Part shown: in pieces, positions 31,421 through 45,900 of the stretch | How the letters are laid out: each line of letters starts with the position of its first letter | Position numbering within the stretch: position 1 is the first letter of the stretch | Assembly: GCA_032158295.1 (NCBI GenBank) | Contig: CM063259.1 | Span: 12,086,075-12,150,074, forward strand | From: Pycnopodia helianthoides | Taxonomy: Eukaryota; Echinodermata; Asteroidea; Forcipulatida; Asteriidae | DNA: 64,000 nt | Reading direction: 5' to 3' | The notes under the pieces: model-generated | Database searches by the model: none | What the model saw: only the letters and a program-made list of their open reading frames with translations | Told to the model about the DNA's origin: nothing | Translations under genes and position numbers: made by a program

Positions 31421-33210
31421 TCATAATACTTCTTGGCAAGCTAATTGTATGTTTTAATGCCATTTTGGGGGGTTACAAAATTGTATTGGTTGTGTTTAAA
31501 CCTTAGGTATTGATAAATATCAATAAAAACATTAAATAATCGATATCACAAATTGCCCAACCCTCAGGAGGGGTCATCACTCGGATTCTTAAACAGTGTG
31601 ACCTTCTTATGTGGAAAAAGCAAAAAAACATTATTCATCCCAAAAAACATGGTTCACCCCCTGGCTGCCGGACTAAAGCAGATGTTGGGTTTATCAAAAA
31701 AGGCGGATTGGAACAAATGTACTTATCCAAAACTGAACTTTCCCATTTTAAATTAAATGTGACACTCGGAACTATTGTGGGTTCTCTTCGAAATCTAAGT
31801 AGACTATATCAATAATATTAGGATTTTGGAGCCCATTTTGTGTTGACCAGATACCAACATTATATGACCCCATTGTACCGAGCCTTCATACTAAATGTAC
31901 ATACTACAAAATTGTTCTAAATCCCGGACCCGTTGTCCTGGGCAACAAAAAGAAAATCTTATTTTAACAATAACTTGTCCATTGTGTATCCGTGAAATGC
32001 TAGCGTCTTACTTGAAAGCTGAATGACTTATTCACGTAAGCTCAGTTGAGAAGTTAATACAATGTATATTCCGTTTGCGGTAACACCATGTGTATATAGT
32101 TATCTACTTTGCTGTATGATAGACTTTGTTCTTTAGAGATTGTCTTGCCATTTTGTTCTACTACTGCGGAGTAGATTTTCGGAATTCGGGAGACTTCTCA
32201 GTTCTGAAAAGAACTTTCCTGCTTATTAACTACTACCTGGGCGGGAGGTAGGGAATTGGCCTGGACTACTATTTTAGCTTTGTGGATCGGGGGGACTTCT
32301 CGTAACCAACTGCACTGCCGCGGAGTGAGCTAGTCGAAACGTTGAGACCGAAACGAACTCAAGTTAATACAAGTTAGCGACATTATAGATAAATATATAT
32401 TTCCTTTTAATTTGTTGAGTCAGGAGAGTTGCATTTTTAAAATAGTTTCCAAGATTACTCACCTTTTTTCCCCTCGCACTTTTTGGTTGTTTAAACAGGT
32501 GAAAGTCAAGGGCGGAACCACTTCGCAAAACTGAAAAGAAAACAAAAAAATACTCTCAATAACAACGCAACAAAGCAACTTGGACGTAGAATAACAAGAA
32601 ACTCGACAGTCACAAAAGAATTAGTCCCACTTCAATTGAAAATCTTGTTTGGCAACAAGTGGAAAAATGAATTTCTCTCACTTTCACAATTCATACAATG
32701 GAGTGAAATACCTCGGTAAATGCAAAATCCCCAGCTTATAAATAGTTCCTGTGCACCCTGGGCAGACCCATTGCGAATTAGGGCACAAATAAAAATGTTG
32801 TTTTGGATCAGGTAAGTTTTTTTTCGCTCTCTTTTTTTCGCTGCCCCTCTTGCCCGCTATCCGTGTATAGACGACACACACGCGTCCGTGAAACCAGTCC
32901 GTAAAGGCACACAATCATGTACAAATGAAGGAGTTCAATGCACGACGATGAACTTGGACATTTCGCAGATAATGTCACGTGCGATCAAATTATACAAGTA
33001 TGATTATCTGTGAATTGATTTAGGCTAGATGCATTGGTAGATCACAACACCGTGATTGGCCACCTGATGTACAATAACCCTTGTGCTTTGAAGCCTTCTT
33101 AACCAATGCGCAACTCTATTTTTTGGTGGGTCTGTGATCAGCAGCACAGGATCGAATTTGTGGTGTGTCGGGTAAAGAACCAGATTTTCTGCGCTGTTTT
33201 GATTTTTATG
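30159..33210. other. Intergenic between P2RX7_C gene and SLC22 gene
   Basis: Contents: the upstream region of the P2RX7_C gene (GTACGTCATC near 30247, ATCACGTGACATG near 30277), a C15 tract at about 30780, a T45 tract at 31371-31415, and a 300-base repeat at 32077-32345 also found inverted near 54970-55215. No gene is recognised. Confidence 0.55.
32077..32345 (+). mobile_element. Repeat with inverted copy at 54970-55215; ends GTCGAAACGTTGAGACC
   Basis: Shared blocks in order: GTTTGCGGTAACA, TGTTCTACTRC(T/G)GCGGAGTAGA-like, TTCGGGAGACT, CTGCTTATTAA, ACTACCT, GGATCG..GGACTTCTCGT and CACTGCCGCGGAGTGAG. Both copies border on a GTCGAAACGTTG-like / CAACGGTTCA-like end. Such ends recall Penelope-like or retrozyme repeats, but no reverse transcriptase is seen, so the class is open. 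Confidence 0.5.
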
Positions 33211-33214
33211 CTGG

Positions 33215-33223
33215 TATATATAA
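33215..33223 (+). promoter_or_regulatory. Candidate TATA box of the SLC22 gene
   Basis: TATATATAA lies about 360 bases upstream of the ATG, with CAGTCAACTG about 10-20 bases downstream. The position fits a start site near 33245-33255 and a 5' UTR of about 330 bases if no 5' intron exists. Inferred from sequence only. Confidence 0.4.
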
Positions 33224-33584
33224 TGGCACATGCAGTCAACTGAGCTAGTTAAAGTTTAGAGATCTACAGGATTGCATGTGGTCTTTTAACTAGAACGTTG
33301 AACTTTGTTCGCCTGCAAAAGGCCCAGAAACAGCATTATCAGCCACTCCAGAGTATTATTTACAAGTTCTTATAATTGGTTTTGTATTGCCTTGCAGTTT
33401 TACACCATAACAGTTATTTGCTTTGTTGTGGAGATAACTACCACTTCATTTCCAGACGCAGGTATTTCATAGCAGCGTGGAGAGACCTGCCGGTAGACTC
33501 CACTGACCATCACCAGGTGCGAAGACAAAAGCATTCTTTTCTGGTAGGGTGGAGGAAAAAATCCCCTAAGCTCCTCTAAACACC

Positions 33585-33935
33585 ATGGAATTAGACGAAG
33601 TATGGGTGTACCTGGGCGACTTTGGCCGGTACCAGACCGTCGCATTCATCCTCATAACTCTGGTTGGAACATGGCTGCCGGCCTGGCAGATCTTCGGGAT
33701 CATATTCACCACCGATCAGCCACCGTTCCACTGCCGGACTACACCGGGGTTCTCTCTGGAAGAGAGTGTGCCCCGCATGGAAGGAAACATGAACGACTCG
33801 TTTGCAGAGTGTTTGATGTACGCTGTCGAAAAAGGTGAAAATGGCACGTCGTTCATCAATTCAAGCATCAAGGAAGAATGCACAAATGGATACGAGTATA
33901 TAACGCCATTCGACGAAAACACTATCGTTATGGAG
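33585..33935 (+). CDS. SLC22 exon 1: start, TM1, extracellular loop
   Basis: This encodes 117 residues from MELDEVWVYLGDFGRYQ (matches the FGRYQ motif of family N-termini) through TM1 to TIVME, phase 0, donor GTAAGG. The loop carries Cys residues at HCRTT, AECLM and EECTNG and N-x-S/T sites NDS, NGT and NSS. Confidence 0.93.
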
Positions 33936-36900
33936 GTAAGGCTGCCCTCTCCCCCGCTCTCAGTCCGTATTAAGAATGATAAATGTTGGTTCCATCAGAG
34001 TGTTTGAGCGTGAAACCAAGCTTTCATAACTTGTTCTCATCCATACACTCCTGCTTTGCTGAGATGACATAGAACAAAGAGCCACTCCAACAGCTTTATT
34101 CCACGTACTGCATCTCTTTGGAACTCCTTGCCTGGTGAATGTTGCCCTGCAGCTTAGTACAATCTAGACTGTTCTAAGAGGAATATCAATTCCTACATGT
34201 GCCTCATTAGTTATTTTCATCTTCAAATCAATGTATGCTTCTTGTAGTCCCTAACCTAGAGTGGCTTTTAGCCTTGTTTAGAGCGAACTTACATCGAAAA
34301 CAAATAATGCAAAAATGCTTGCATCAGTCGCTCATTATTTTTCTTAGTTTAGAATATGATTAGCAAAGACAGTTTCCGGTAGAATTCAGTAACACTACAG
34401 ATGTGATTTAAGTTTCCATCATCATGACTACTGATTCTCTTGCTCGAAAAAGAACCAGGCTATTTTCATCCCAGCCTCGGTTTGAGTGCAATGGTGTGGA
34501 TGCTGGACATACACCATGTCGAAGATATTTCATAGAAGTGATGTATGCAGTGCTGAGTTGAAATTCAATGCAAGAAGACACTGTTTGGTTTGGATGGGGG
34601 GGGGGGGGCTATAAACTTGATTTCAAAGATTTTGTTTACAGTTACTCAAACTGATTTTCTTCTTGATACCTTTCTCTGCCTCAGCTGGACCTTGTCTGTA
34701 ATAAGAACATCCTCCCGAGTACAGCGCAGTCGGTATTTTTTTTCGGCGTCTTGGCAGGGGCGCTCGTCTTCGGGCAGCTCTCGGACATCGTCGGCCGTAA
34801 GACGGTGCTCCTCGCCGCCGTGTTTCTGCAAGCCATCGCCGGCATCGTCATCTACTTCGTCTATGACTACTACTTGTTTGTGGTGGTGTTCTTCTTCGTC
34901 GGAATGTTCGAGCAGGTAAACATTTATTCAGATATTTTGTTTGTCTTTATTCGAATGCTTTATCTTAAAATCTATTCTGGTGAATGAAACAGGGGATCAC
35001 TTATCCAAAGTGCAATGCACCGTAAACCGTTCAAGGCCAGAAGTTATCTCGGTAGTATCTGAAGGTATTTTGCCGATTTAACCCCAACATTTTGATTTAT
35101 TTAAAGACACTGGACACTATTGGTAATTGTATAGACCAGTCTTCTCACTTGGTGTATCTCAACAAATGGATAAAATAACAAACCTGTAAAAACTTGAGCT
35201 CAATTGGTCGTCGAAGTTGCGAGATAACTAAAACAAAAAACACCCTTGTCACACGAAGTTAAAGTTGTGTGCTTTCAGATGCTTGATTTCGAGCCTCAAA
35301 TTCTAATTCTGAGGTCTCGAAATCAAATTCGTGGAAAATATTACTTCTTTCTCGAAAACTATGTCACTTCAGAGGGAGCCGTTTCTCACAATGTTTTATA
35401 CTGTCAACCTCTCCCCATTACTCGTTACCAAGTAAGGTTTTATGCTAATAATAATTTTGAGTAATTACCAATAGTGTCCACTGCCTTTAAAATACATATT
35501 TTTAATAGATTCGTGAAAGTTATCAGCTTTTTTTGTTGCTAAGGCATTGCACACAAAAATCCGCAAATATTAAGTTGTACTAAAATCAAAAACTCAAAAC
35601 TTGAATTATTTCGGGATCCTGCCATTATCTTACGTCCATCAGCCACATACAAACAATTTAGGCAAAGATTACAATGTCCCTATTTTGTGCATTGACTGTA
35701 GCATATGCGATAGTTTTTGTAAGTTTTCGAACAGCATCATCTGTCAAAGTTTTATTCCAAGAAATTTTTCAGTAAATAAACAATTTTAGTTGTAACCAGG
35801 GCCCAATTTCATAGAGCTGCTTAAGCACAAAAAGTAGCTAAGCACAACAAAGTTATGCTTACCAGAATAAGGGTACCAGCCAAAACAGCATGTCACGTGT
35901 ACAGTCTGTGACTGGTATCCTGCATTATTTTTTGCAAAGCAGAAAATGTTTAAGCAATATTTTCTGCCTAGTAAGCAGCTCTATGAAATTGGGCCCAGTG
36001 CTTGTACATGTTGCGCATTTCTTGTGAGTGTTTTGGGGTAAATATTATCGCAGCTTGGCAGTGTTTCGAACAGAACAATATTGACACTGGCTTCAAGTTT
36101 ACAAAAAAACCTAAGCTTTAAGATATAATGCTATCTTTAAAGGTAGGGTCATACTTTAATTGGAAATGAAATTGTTGTATAAGATGGTAATGGTAGTAAG
36201 CATCCTGCGAAATGATTTCATCTGAAATGCCCCCATTGATTAGAAATCAGTAAAAGTATGTCGACGAAATTGAATCTCCAAAGATCGCCTTGAGGCGACT
36301 TTTAGAGATCCAAATTTTCGTGGTGTCCGCTTGTGAATCCTGCGGCCAGACATGCGGTTGGTACCCGCTGTCACCTCACAAAAAAGGTGGATGGATTCTT
36401 GATGAAAATGTTATGATCATTTTACCCCCTGGTTTTCTCAACAAGTAGAGACACTAAATTCAGGTGACTTTTGTTGTATCTTTCTTCAAAATGTTTGCCT
36501 ATCGTTGACAAAAAACAAACGATGACCCGATGAGTCTTGTTTCAATTGAAGATTCTGCTTCTTGTTGTCTACAGGGCATGAACTTGACCCAGATGATTCT
36601 AATCATGGAGATGTTCTCACCGAAGCAGCGAACCATCGCCGGGTGTATCAACGGCCTTGCTTGGGGTGCCGGGGTGGCTCTTTTGGCTCCCATCGCATGG
36701 TTTCTGCGTGACTGGAGGAAGATGCAGCTGGCCATCTCCCTGCCTTGTCTGATCGCGATACCGCTCTGGTTGTGAGTATAATAATCCATTATTGACTCCT
36801 GGGCCGTATCTGAATTAGCGGCAACGGCTACGGGCTACGGCTACGACTGTTGCTAAGAGTGTTGCTAGGGACGTGCTATACTTCAAGGCATGATGACGCT

Positions 36901-39900
36901 GCAATCAAGCCGTAGTCATAACCTATTAGCCGCCAATTCGCGGATACGGTCTTATCGTCCCCCCAAAATCCTTCAAAATCCAACTGCATGTTGTTTGGTT
37001 CTGTTGGACAGAGGACTGCACTGGTAAACTGATCATACTTTACATGGGGTCAGACATGCCACCATGTCAGAGTCCAACAGTTTTGGGTGTTGTGTTACCA
37101 AGTAATTGTTAGGATTCGTTAGAGCGAGGAAAGGTTCTATCATTTGTATACAGAGAATCGCTTATGGGAGTTAGGATTAAAGTTGTTTTAACTAAATAAA
37201 AGTGAAGTCGGAAAACATTTCATGCAGAGTCAAAGATTAAGAGTCGAAGTTTATTCATGGAACTATAAGTTTTGCCAGGTCATAATCTGCAAATGAGCAG
37301 CCTATAATTAAACATCACTTTGTTCTGATATTGCGGGAAATTGAAAACTCCTCAAAACAGTCTTCCAATTTCACTTAATTATTATAATTTTAGTACACAT
37401 TACAACAGCATAACTAACACCAATAACATGACGACTATAGGAAACCGAGAAGAAAATATTCAGTTTAGATAAGAGAGGAAAACCTCAATGGAGATAACCC
37501 ACGTATTTAGGGACTGAAAACCCAATCCACATGCCAGGCTCCGGTCTGAGGTGGTATTTCAACCGGGGTCCACAGACTGGTGAAAGGCAGGGCAAGCAGT
37601 TGTTCTGTTGCTACATTTGATTAAAAAAATAACCAATCAATCAAAATCCACTCGAACAGCATTCAAATTCGAAGCAGCTCAGTGCAGTTGTGACTGATGT
37701 GCCAAACAATGAATGCCGATTTCGCATTGCTATAAAAAACGCCTTGACAGTTGAATTGAATAATATAATGTTGTATTTATTCGCACGACTCCATATTACG
37801 TGACATTTACATTTACTAAATATAAACTCAAATTCTAGTAAACACATTCAATATCAAAATATGCAGACTGATCATGTTCTGTGCTCAGTGAATGCCCATG
37901 TTGAGTTATACCAAATGGTGATTTTTGAGTGGCAACTGATAGACTCTGTACACAAGGGAAATCGGTCACTGATGTTACATCCTTGTTGGATTTTGAAAAG
38001 ATTAACACCTAGTTCCTAGTTTTTTTGACAGATTATTTGAATGATTTGATTCCAGCCACACTGCAAACACCGGGTGTTGAATTGCTGCTGTCACGGTGTT
38101 ACGGTGTTACATTATAGATAGCAAGAGAATCACTTTTACACCGCAGGTTTTTTTTTGCAGCGCATCAAAGGGTGTGTATATTTAACTGTGTCGACTTTCA
38201 AAATGGAAGCTGGAAGAAGTTGATGACCTGGGTTGTCCTTGACGCTGTTGGATTACGGTTGCTGAATTTCTTCTTCGCTTAAAGACATATTTTTCTTTAC
38301 AAAAAGTTGTCCTTGGGTGCACAAAATATTTGGCCGTGGGCTAAAAACGAGAGTAAAAATTACCCTTCCGGTCATTCACTTTTTACAATGATCTCATAGT
38401 GGCATCCATTCCCCTCTGCAAATAAAAAAAATTAATGACAAATTGAACTCAAGATGAGAGACATGTGAATGAGACGGGTACCCTGTGTGGCTTCACGCTG
38501 TTTGACAAGAAATACACCAGATTTAAGAGATTTCAAGAGGCAGTCTTGGTTTTATCAATTATAGAAAGACACATTCCCACTGATTGAGTTTATTGAAGAA
38601 TAGATCCATCTCGGCAAACGTGGTTTTGTGGGCTAGATTCACACGACCTTCATGCAGAGCGGGTGGTAAGTCTGTAGGGGAACCATAAAGAAGGGGGTAA
38701 TTAATATCATGTGAAACATATTTCAGGACTCTAAATAACTTCATATTTTGGAACAGTTATTTAGCATTTATTGACTGAAAACAAACAAACAAACACCCAT
38801 CCTAAACAAACAAACAAACGAACAAACAAACAAACAAACACCCAACAAACAAACAAACAAACAAACAAACAAACAAAAAAACAAACACCCCAACAAACAA
38901 CCAAACAAACAAATAAACACCCCAACAAACAACAACAAACAAACAAACAAACAAACAAACAAACAAACAAACAAACAAACAAACAAACAAACAGACAGAC
39001 AAAGACGGACAACAAGACAGTCAACAACATTGTAATCAATATTGGGTTCTGCTCGTGCGTGAGATCGTACAAAAACACAACAGTTCATTGCAATTTGAGT
39101 TTACATCTGAGAAATAAATAATAACAAAAATGAAAGTACAAACCCGTCAGTCACTAACTGTATTAAAGTTTTCTAGCTGTTTTTGCTTTATCATGATATC
39201 GAACATTCAAAGGCAGAACTTATCCCCCCCCCAAAAAAGCATGTCTGAAACTGAAAATAAAAGATGTAATGTTTACTGTCGCTATGAACTGAGCCGTCGC
39301 ATTCTAGTTTGTAACTCGTCAATCAAGGTTGTAAGCCCTGCACTTTGACGCTGCGTGAAGACCAGTTCAAACTCATTCTTCTTCCCCAAACAAGTTTGCT
39401 TTGTGTGATAGAGCTGCGGTTTGCCCAGCGGGCCATACCTAAACAGACGCCGGTCTGCTAAAAACCAACATTTTCGTGGGATGGTAATTTAAAACCGAAA
39501 TAACAGGATTGGAATACATCCGCAACCTTTGTGAAAAACACACTGGCTCCTAAATGATCTTCTCCTAAGTTGTTGTTCCTGCAGAAAAGAACTGCCAAAG
39601 ATTATTGTTCATAAGGGGCAAAACGGTTCACATTTCTGGATTCCGTTTGGAAGAAAATCGTACAATTTGAAAAGAAAAACACCTCACTTTTGTCTGTCAA
39701 CGACGTTATATGGCATTCGGTCAGAATGGCAAAATCAGTCAATACGTCAGCTTAAACTTAAAATCCTTGATTTTGTGGTGAGGAAAAAGCATGGCTTTGT
39801 GCTTTTCATTTCCCAATAGGTTTCTTCTGTCATTCAATCACGCCTGTCAGTTGTCATTTTTTGTTTAACTTGGTGATCTTTGACCAAGCGAGTAACAGCA

Positions 39901-42900
39901 TTTTTTTCGAACAAAATTAGAATTTGTAAAGTTTGCTAAAGATAGCCAATCCCAATGTGTAAATGGAAAAAATATATTTCTATTGCGAAGTCACAGCCGA
40001 GAGTTTGTTTTCTTAAAAGGGCAAATTTGTGCCCTTTTGTTTTGTGCGAGTCGAGGCAGCCCATACAAAATGGTGGTAAATGTTTGTTTAAAAAGCGGGG
40101 CTATTGTCATTTATCATGTGATTGCCATTTTGGTCAGGTAACTTGTGTGCACAATGAACATGAAAGTTCTGTTCTGATTCTCATATTTTTCAAGGCGTCG
40201 GACTACTTTTTCTTCTAGGCCTTAGGTGTTGTTATAATTTATTGAGGTAACGGGGGATAACAAGCTGCTTCATCATGAAGGCCTAGAAAACAAAGCAAAG
40301 ACCTGTGGCAGATTTTCTGTGTGTGTGTTGTAAATGGGAGACTTTGGGCGCCAAGCGGCAGCAGACAAATCAGGTTTTTAAACGTCCCAAAAGCCTCCCA
40401 TTGGTTAGGTGTGTACACCATTGGTAAGACTACACTTATAAATGTTCACAGATTTGCACATAACTTACATGGTATGAAGGTGGTCATGGTGGAAAACTTC
40501 CCTTGAAATAGTTTTGCTTGAAATGCTGAAGTTTTAAGAAATTAGTAAAACAATTACTTAGTTTTTATCACGGTGATAAAATCCAATGTTTGAAAACAGT
40601 GAAACATAATAACATATAAAGGGGTCTTTTACTGTTTTCTTGTGACTCTGATACCGATTGAGCTTAAATTTTGTTATTTCATGGATATGTTTGGATACAC
40701 AAACTGCGGATACTGGTATTTGACAATTGATTTATTCCCTAGTGCTTGACTTACGACACGTATTTGAATATTTTTCCCCCAGCATTCTATACGAGTCAGT
40801 GCGATGGCTTTTGTCAAAAGGATATAACAAGAAATCCTTCAAAATCCTCAACAAGATCGCCAGAGTGAATAACATCAGCCCACCTGCGGATGGATTCGTA
40901 CTGAACGTGGAGGACAAGATCATTCGCGAATCGGCACCTAATGACGTCACCTCTAGCAATAGCCCAGCAGCATCTGCGATCGTCGACAAAGGGAAGACGT
41001 ACACGTTGATCGACATGCTTCGGAGTTGGATACTCTTAAGGAACTTGATCATCATGTGCTTGTCGTGGTATGTAAAGTCTCTTTATCTTACCTCGGTTGA
41101 TTACCAGCAAAACTCGCCAATTTGGCTGGATACCTACTTCAGTGGCCTATAGACCTGATGCACATGACATCATATTGAGTAGGGCGCCCTCGCCTAGAGG
41201 TCGGAGGGAGGTTGTTCATTGGCCAATCATGTGCGCGCGCGAGTACAAATCTGTGCGTTTTTCCATTGTGTCATCATCGTTTAACCTCTAAGATGGCGGC
41301 TGGATGACGTCAATGCTATGTTCTATTTACAAATAAATGCTCATTTGGACGGGAAAAGTTGATTTTTTAATATTTGGTTTCTTAAATCATGTTGTTGTTG
41401 TTTGGGTTTTTTTCCTCAATGCACAGCCCAAGATCTTAGTAAGGGATTACGGAAAGAACGCCGCGTTTTCTTTTTTGTATAAATAAATAAAGAGCAGACA
41501 AACGAATGGAATTCGGTGTTCATTGATGTCGTTTTTATAACATGACTGGTTGTAGGTAAATTGGCTATAATAGGCTTGCATGAATTTGTTTCGCTTCGTT
41601 GCTAGTTGCAGAGTCTTTCAGCCTGTGAGTACGCGCACCCCCCCCCCCCCCCATTTGCAAGGCCCAATTAATCATACAAAAAGAGTGTTTTGATTAAAAC
41701 ATTTTTTTAAATAAAATTTGCCAAATTTGTATTGGTGACGCTTACCAGACAGTACATTCAATCAAAGTCTCGTAGCTTTTTACAGTTAAGAGAAAATTAT
41801 CCATTGACTCCCAAACTGTTATCTTCTGCTCAACTTGACGCGGGTTGTCCCAAGGCCCGTCGAGTAATTCTCCCTCCAAATAAAACCACCCATATACTTG
41901 TGTAAACTTCCAAACGTCCGTGCATCAATCTTGAAAAAATGGCGCTACACCTCTTGGCAAATGGGACCCTTTTAAGGGCCTGCGTCAACAACCCCCGGGT
42001 CACATTGTGCAAAGTTTTTACACTGTACGCACCCCCTTCTGTTTTTTGCTGTCTCGTGAATTATAAGGGCATTAAACCTTGTTTTAAAAAAACACAGCAA
42101 AATCCATACATTACTGAACATAATTTGAAATTGTGCCCCAATAAACTACAATATTCGCCTTAAATTAAATTGCAAGGCAATGACATACAGTACTACATCC
42201 AAAAATCCTATTCTCACCTATGTACCAAGACCTTATCGAGTCTATTGAAGTCTACAATCCCGGCCAAAATGCGTGGGCCACCCGTTCCTATAACGTTACA
42301 ATAACCAAACAATAACCATTCCCTGTCTCACAATAAACATTCTCTCCCCGTCCCCCGTCCCCCGCTCAATGTTGTCTGGAACGCAGAAGACCGTGCAACA
42401 ATGTGATTCAACATTGAAAGGGGGCAGGGGGGCCCAACGAGATATGGCCGGGATTGTAGGCTTATAGCCAAAAATAGTTTTTTTAAATTTTTGTTTTACA
42501 CAGAATAAAGTACCTTGACCTGTTGTATTGCTCAAAGAGTGGATTTCGGCTGCTGGGGAAAAAGTGTTTTCAAAAATTGGTGTCGTTTCAATAGTTGGAA
42601 ATACGACAGAGCGTGTTGCAACCATTGTTTTCTTGCGGCTAGACCATTACCAACAAGCAACAAGTTACAATCAAAATGTCGGGCCGTGAAATTGGAAATA
42701 GTACAGCATCCGTTTTAGCTTCCTCAAAAAAAAGGAGGTCGGCTTTCACAACATGACACCCTGCGTTGGGTGTAGCATGCCTTTCTCTATGGGTGTAGTA
42801 AACGAACACCGCCGAGGGTCCGCCGAAATCATCGCCTTTTTGTGAGGGGAGCTTATTCTACAGATTTACCGGTCGTGTGGGTTTGAATGGACGTATAGAT

Positions 42901-45900
42901 GTGTCTGCATGGAGTTTAGGAATCTGATCGTGCTAAGCTTAAATACTTATGAAGTTTAATCTCATTACTGTCCTGAACGTGTCAGTTTTCATTATTGACA
43001 GACGGCTGCCCGTTTTGAAATTCGCTCAGACCTTTCTAGTTGACTTCTCTTGTGCCTATATCCATATAATGACCACGTGACATTGAGCTATTTTTTATCA
43101 GTTGGACTAGCAGACTGCAACAATGCAAAGAAAGATGTCCGACCTGATAAGTTTTTGAAAAAAAACCACTAAGATTCCGTTCATACAGTTTTCTCAAAAT
43201 CAGTGGCCATTAAAAATGTGGACAGAATCTATTGCTGTCTGACCATTCAATAGACCCCCTTGCAGGGGCCGACATTGCTGATGCAATGTGCATGCGTTAA
43301 GAGCTAAATAACATTAAATAGTAATAATAACTCGTTCTTATATAGCGCATTTCACAATAACGTATCAATGCGCTTTACATTAGTGCCCTGGTCATTGGGC
43401 CAATAGCATTCCTGTAAACTTTCTCACAATATCAACCTCTACCCTCGCAGGTACCCATTTATACCCCTGGATGAAGAGAATCAATTTTAGTAAAGCATAT
43501 TGTGCTCAAGGACACAAGTTTCATGACCGGGATTCGAGCTCAACAGCCCGATGACTCGACCACCAGAACTTGAATCCGATGCTCTAAACCACTCGGCCAT
43601 GACACCCTACGAGTTGGCTGAGAGTCGTGCTAAGCGCGTAACACGCGTGTACGTTTCCGTTGTTTGTCATCAAATGGCGGCCAATGCAAGTTCGAAATTT
43701 GATAATCTGCGGCGATTGCACCCTCACATTACGTGCAGTTGAATGGTTCCAAATGGCTGGTCATCTTCCTGGAAGGTGTCATACCAAGAGTAATAGAGGT
43801 TAACCTGGGTTTATTTATTTTCTAGACTCTCTTAAAAAAATAACAGCATCTCGTATATAATTATTTAAAAAAGAAAACGAAAAACTTGTCAGCTTTTGAG
43901 GTGCTGATGCTGTTTATAGACCGTTGATTACAACAAGAGTGACCTTCAGGAGTACACTCCAGGGCCTTTCTGGCAGGCAACTGCGCTGGTCAAAATGGTA
44001 AATTTGACAATTATGTGTCATAATTTCTACAATTCAAGACATTAACAAATTAACGGCTGAACAAGTTTTAAGATGTGCCCCCCCCCCTTCTTCTTAAGTT
44101 GATAAAAAGTTTTCTTCCATGTCACTGTGCCTGCAGGAAGTCCAGGCGCTGTGGCTCTTTTGTGAACATGTGATGTCACAGGTCACATGGTCTTTAGGTT
44201 AACCTCTAAAAACTGTTGGACGTTCATGCCCTTGATTTCTTAGGCCAATGGAAATGAAGTGTTAGTTTCTCGTCTCTGAACATTGATGAGTGTATTCTTT
44301 TTCCATTATTTGCTTTTGACTTTTAAGGCAAAAACCCCCCCCCCAAAACCCAAAACAAACATGTTTAGCGTCCCCGCCCGCTTACTGTTTTAGAGGCCGC
44401 CTCCTTCTTTTTTGTCTTCTTTTTTGTCTCTTTTTTAGGATCATGAATCTTGAAAGCAGTTTAAAGATAATATAACCGAAAATATCACAAAGGGGGAAAG
44501 GGGGAAAGGTTCGGAGCACTGACGTCTCAAAGGCTGTGTGTAGAAAGGGTCATTCTATCATTTACTCAGAAGTCTTTTACGTGTCACAACTTATGATGAA
44601 CGCGAGGCACTTAAATTATTGTCATACGTTAGGGTTGGACAGAGGGCATTTATTTATAAATGTGTCAGCGAGCCAAAACTTTGCAGGAATTATTCAACTT
44701 TATGTAACCTTTCCGAAATTGTTTGAAGGGACGTAGTTTGTCAACCTATTCAGAACTTAGTTCTACGTATAGATTGTTGGGGGCTTTTCCAAACGTTGGG
44801 TTTAGCCTCAGGCTCCGGCTTCGACTTCAGGCTCAATTTTATGTCGACGTAATGTAGGAAAATGCGCAGCTTACTCCAAAATTGATAACGAGGAACAAGC
44901 CGGAGCCGTGAACCTATGTTTGGAAACGGCCCAACGTTTGTTTTGGGTATTAAAGGTAGGGTTACAGATTGGTAAATACTCAACAAATCAATGGCCATTA
45001 AACCCTTTCGGTTAGAAGCACTGCAGCTGTTGATAGTGAAAAATTGTTTTGAGAAAGGGTTCCCTTAGAAGTAATATGGTTTGGGTAATTTTCACCCCAA
45101 AACATTTGAATCTAAGACCCAGATTTCTGTGGGTTGGTGTCCGTCCGCTGCGGCCAAAGATGCGGTTGGTACCCGCTGTCACCTCGCTAAAAACGTGGAT
45201 GGATTCGACAATGTCGATACGAATACCGTGACAGTTTATTTCTTCTTTCTGTTTTCTTAACAAGTAGACACTGTTTTCAGCTGGAACTGTCAGTGCTACT
45301 TTCATTGTATCTTTCTTTATAACGTTGCCTTTAAATCAGCATTACTTTGACAAATCCCAATCTATGACCCAACCTTTAAGCCCAGAGTCATTGCTCCGTC
45401 TGTTTTTGTTTATCTTTGTTTTCACATTTTGACGAATAACATGGAAGCTGTCAGAGATTTTCTTTTCTGACGGTCCTAGGTGTGTCCTAGTCTGGTGCAA
45501 GACGTTCTCACGCTGTTTGTCGAGTGATAATGAACAACAACGTCTTGCATCAAGACTAGTTTTTTTGTCCGGAAGAATCTGCACAATGTATTTTTTCAAG
45601 TACCAAAAGACCGTTCCAGTACCAAAAGACCGTGAGAAATAAAGTGGCTCCTGAAAAAAATGTGTTGCATTATCTGTAAAATGTTTGTTGACGTCAGTTG
45701 AGTCGGGCGCCCTCGACTAGCGATCAAAAGAAGGTTGCTCGTTGGCCCATCCTGTGCGCCGCGCGTACATGATGTGCGTTTTCCATTTTTGCATCATCGT
45801 TTTACCTCTAACATGGCGGGTTGACATCAAGCATAGAGTTATATATAACTCTATGACATCAAGGATAAGGTTATCACCCCCAGAGACATGTTTTCCATTC

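Noticed and set aside
38761..39121. Open frames on both strands over 38761-39121 (about 66-116 codons)
   Set aside because: They are translations of the (CAAA)n microsatellite (VCLFVCLF and TNKQTNKQ) and carry no other signal.
43500..43608. Possible tRNA-Ser/Leu gene
   Set aside because: It is fused to a repeated body with a TTATTA tail, as in a SINE; copies are diverged at conserved tRNA positions.
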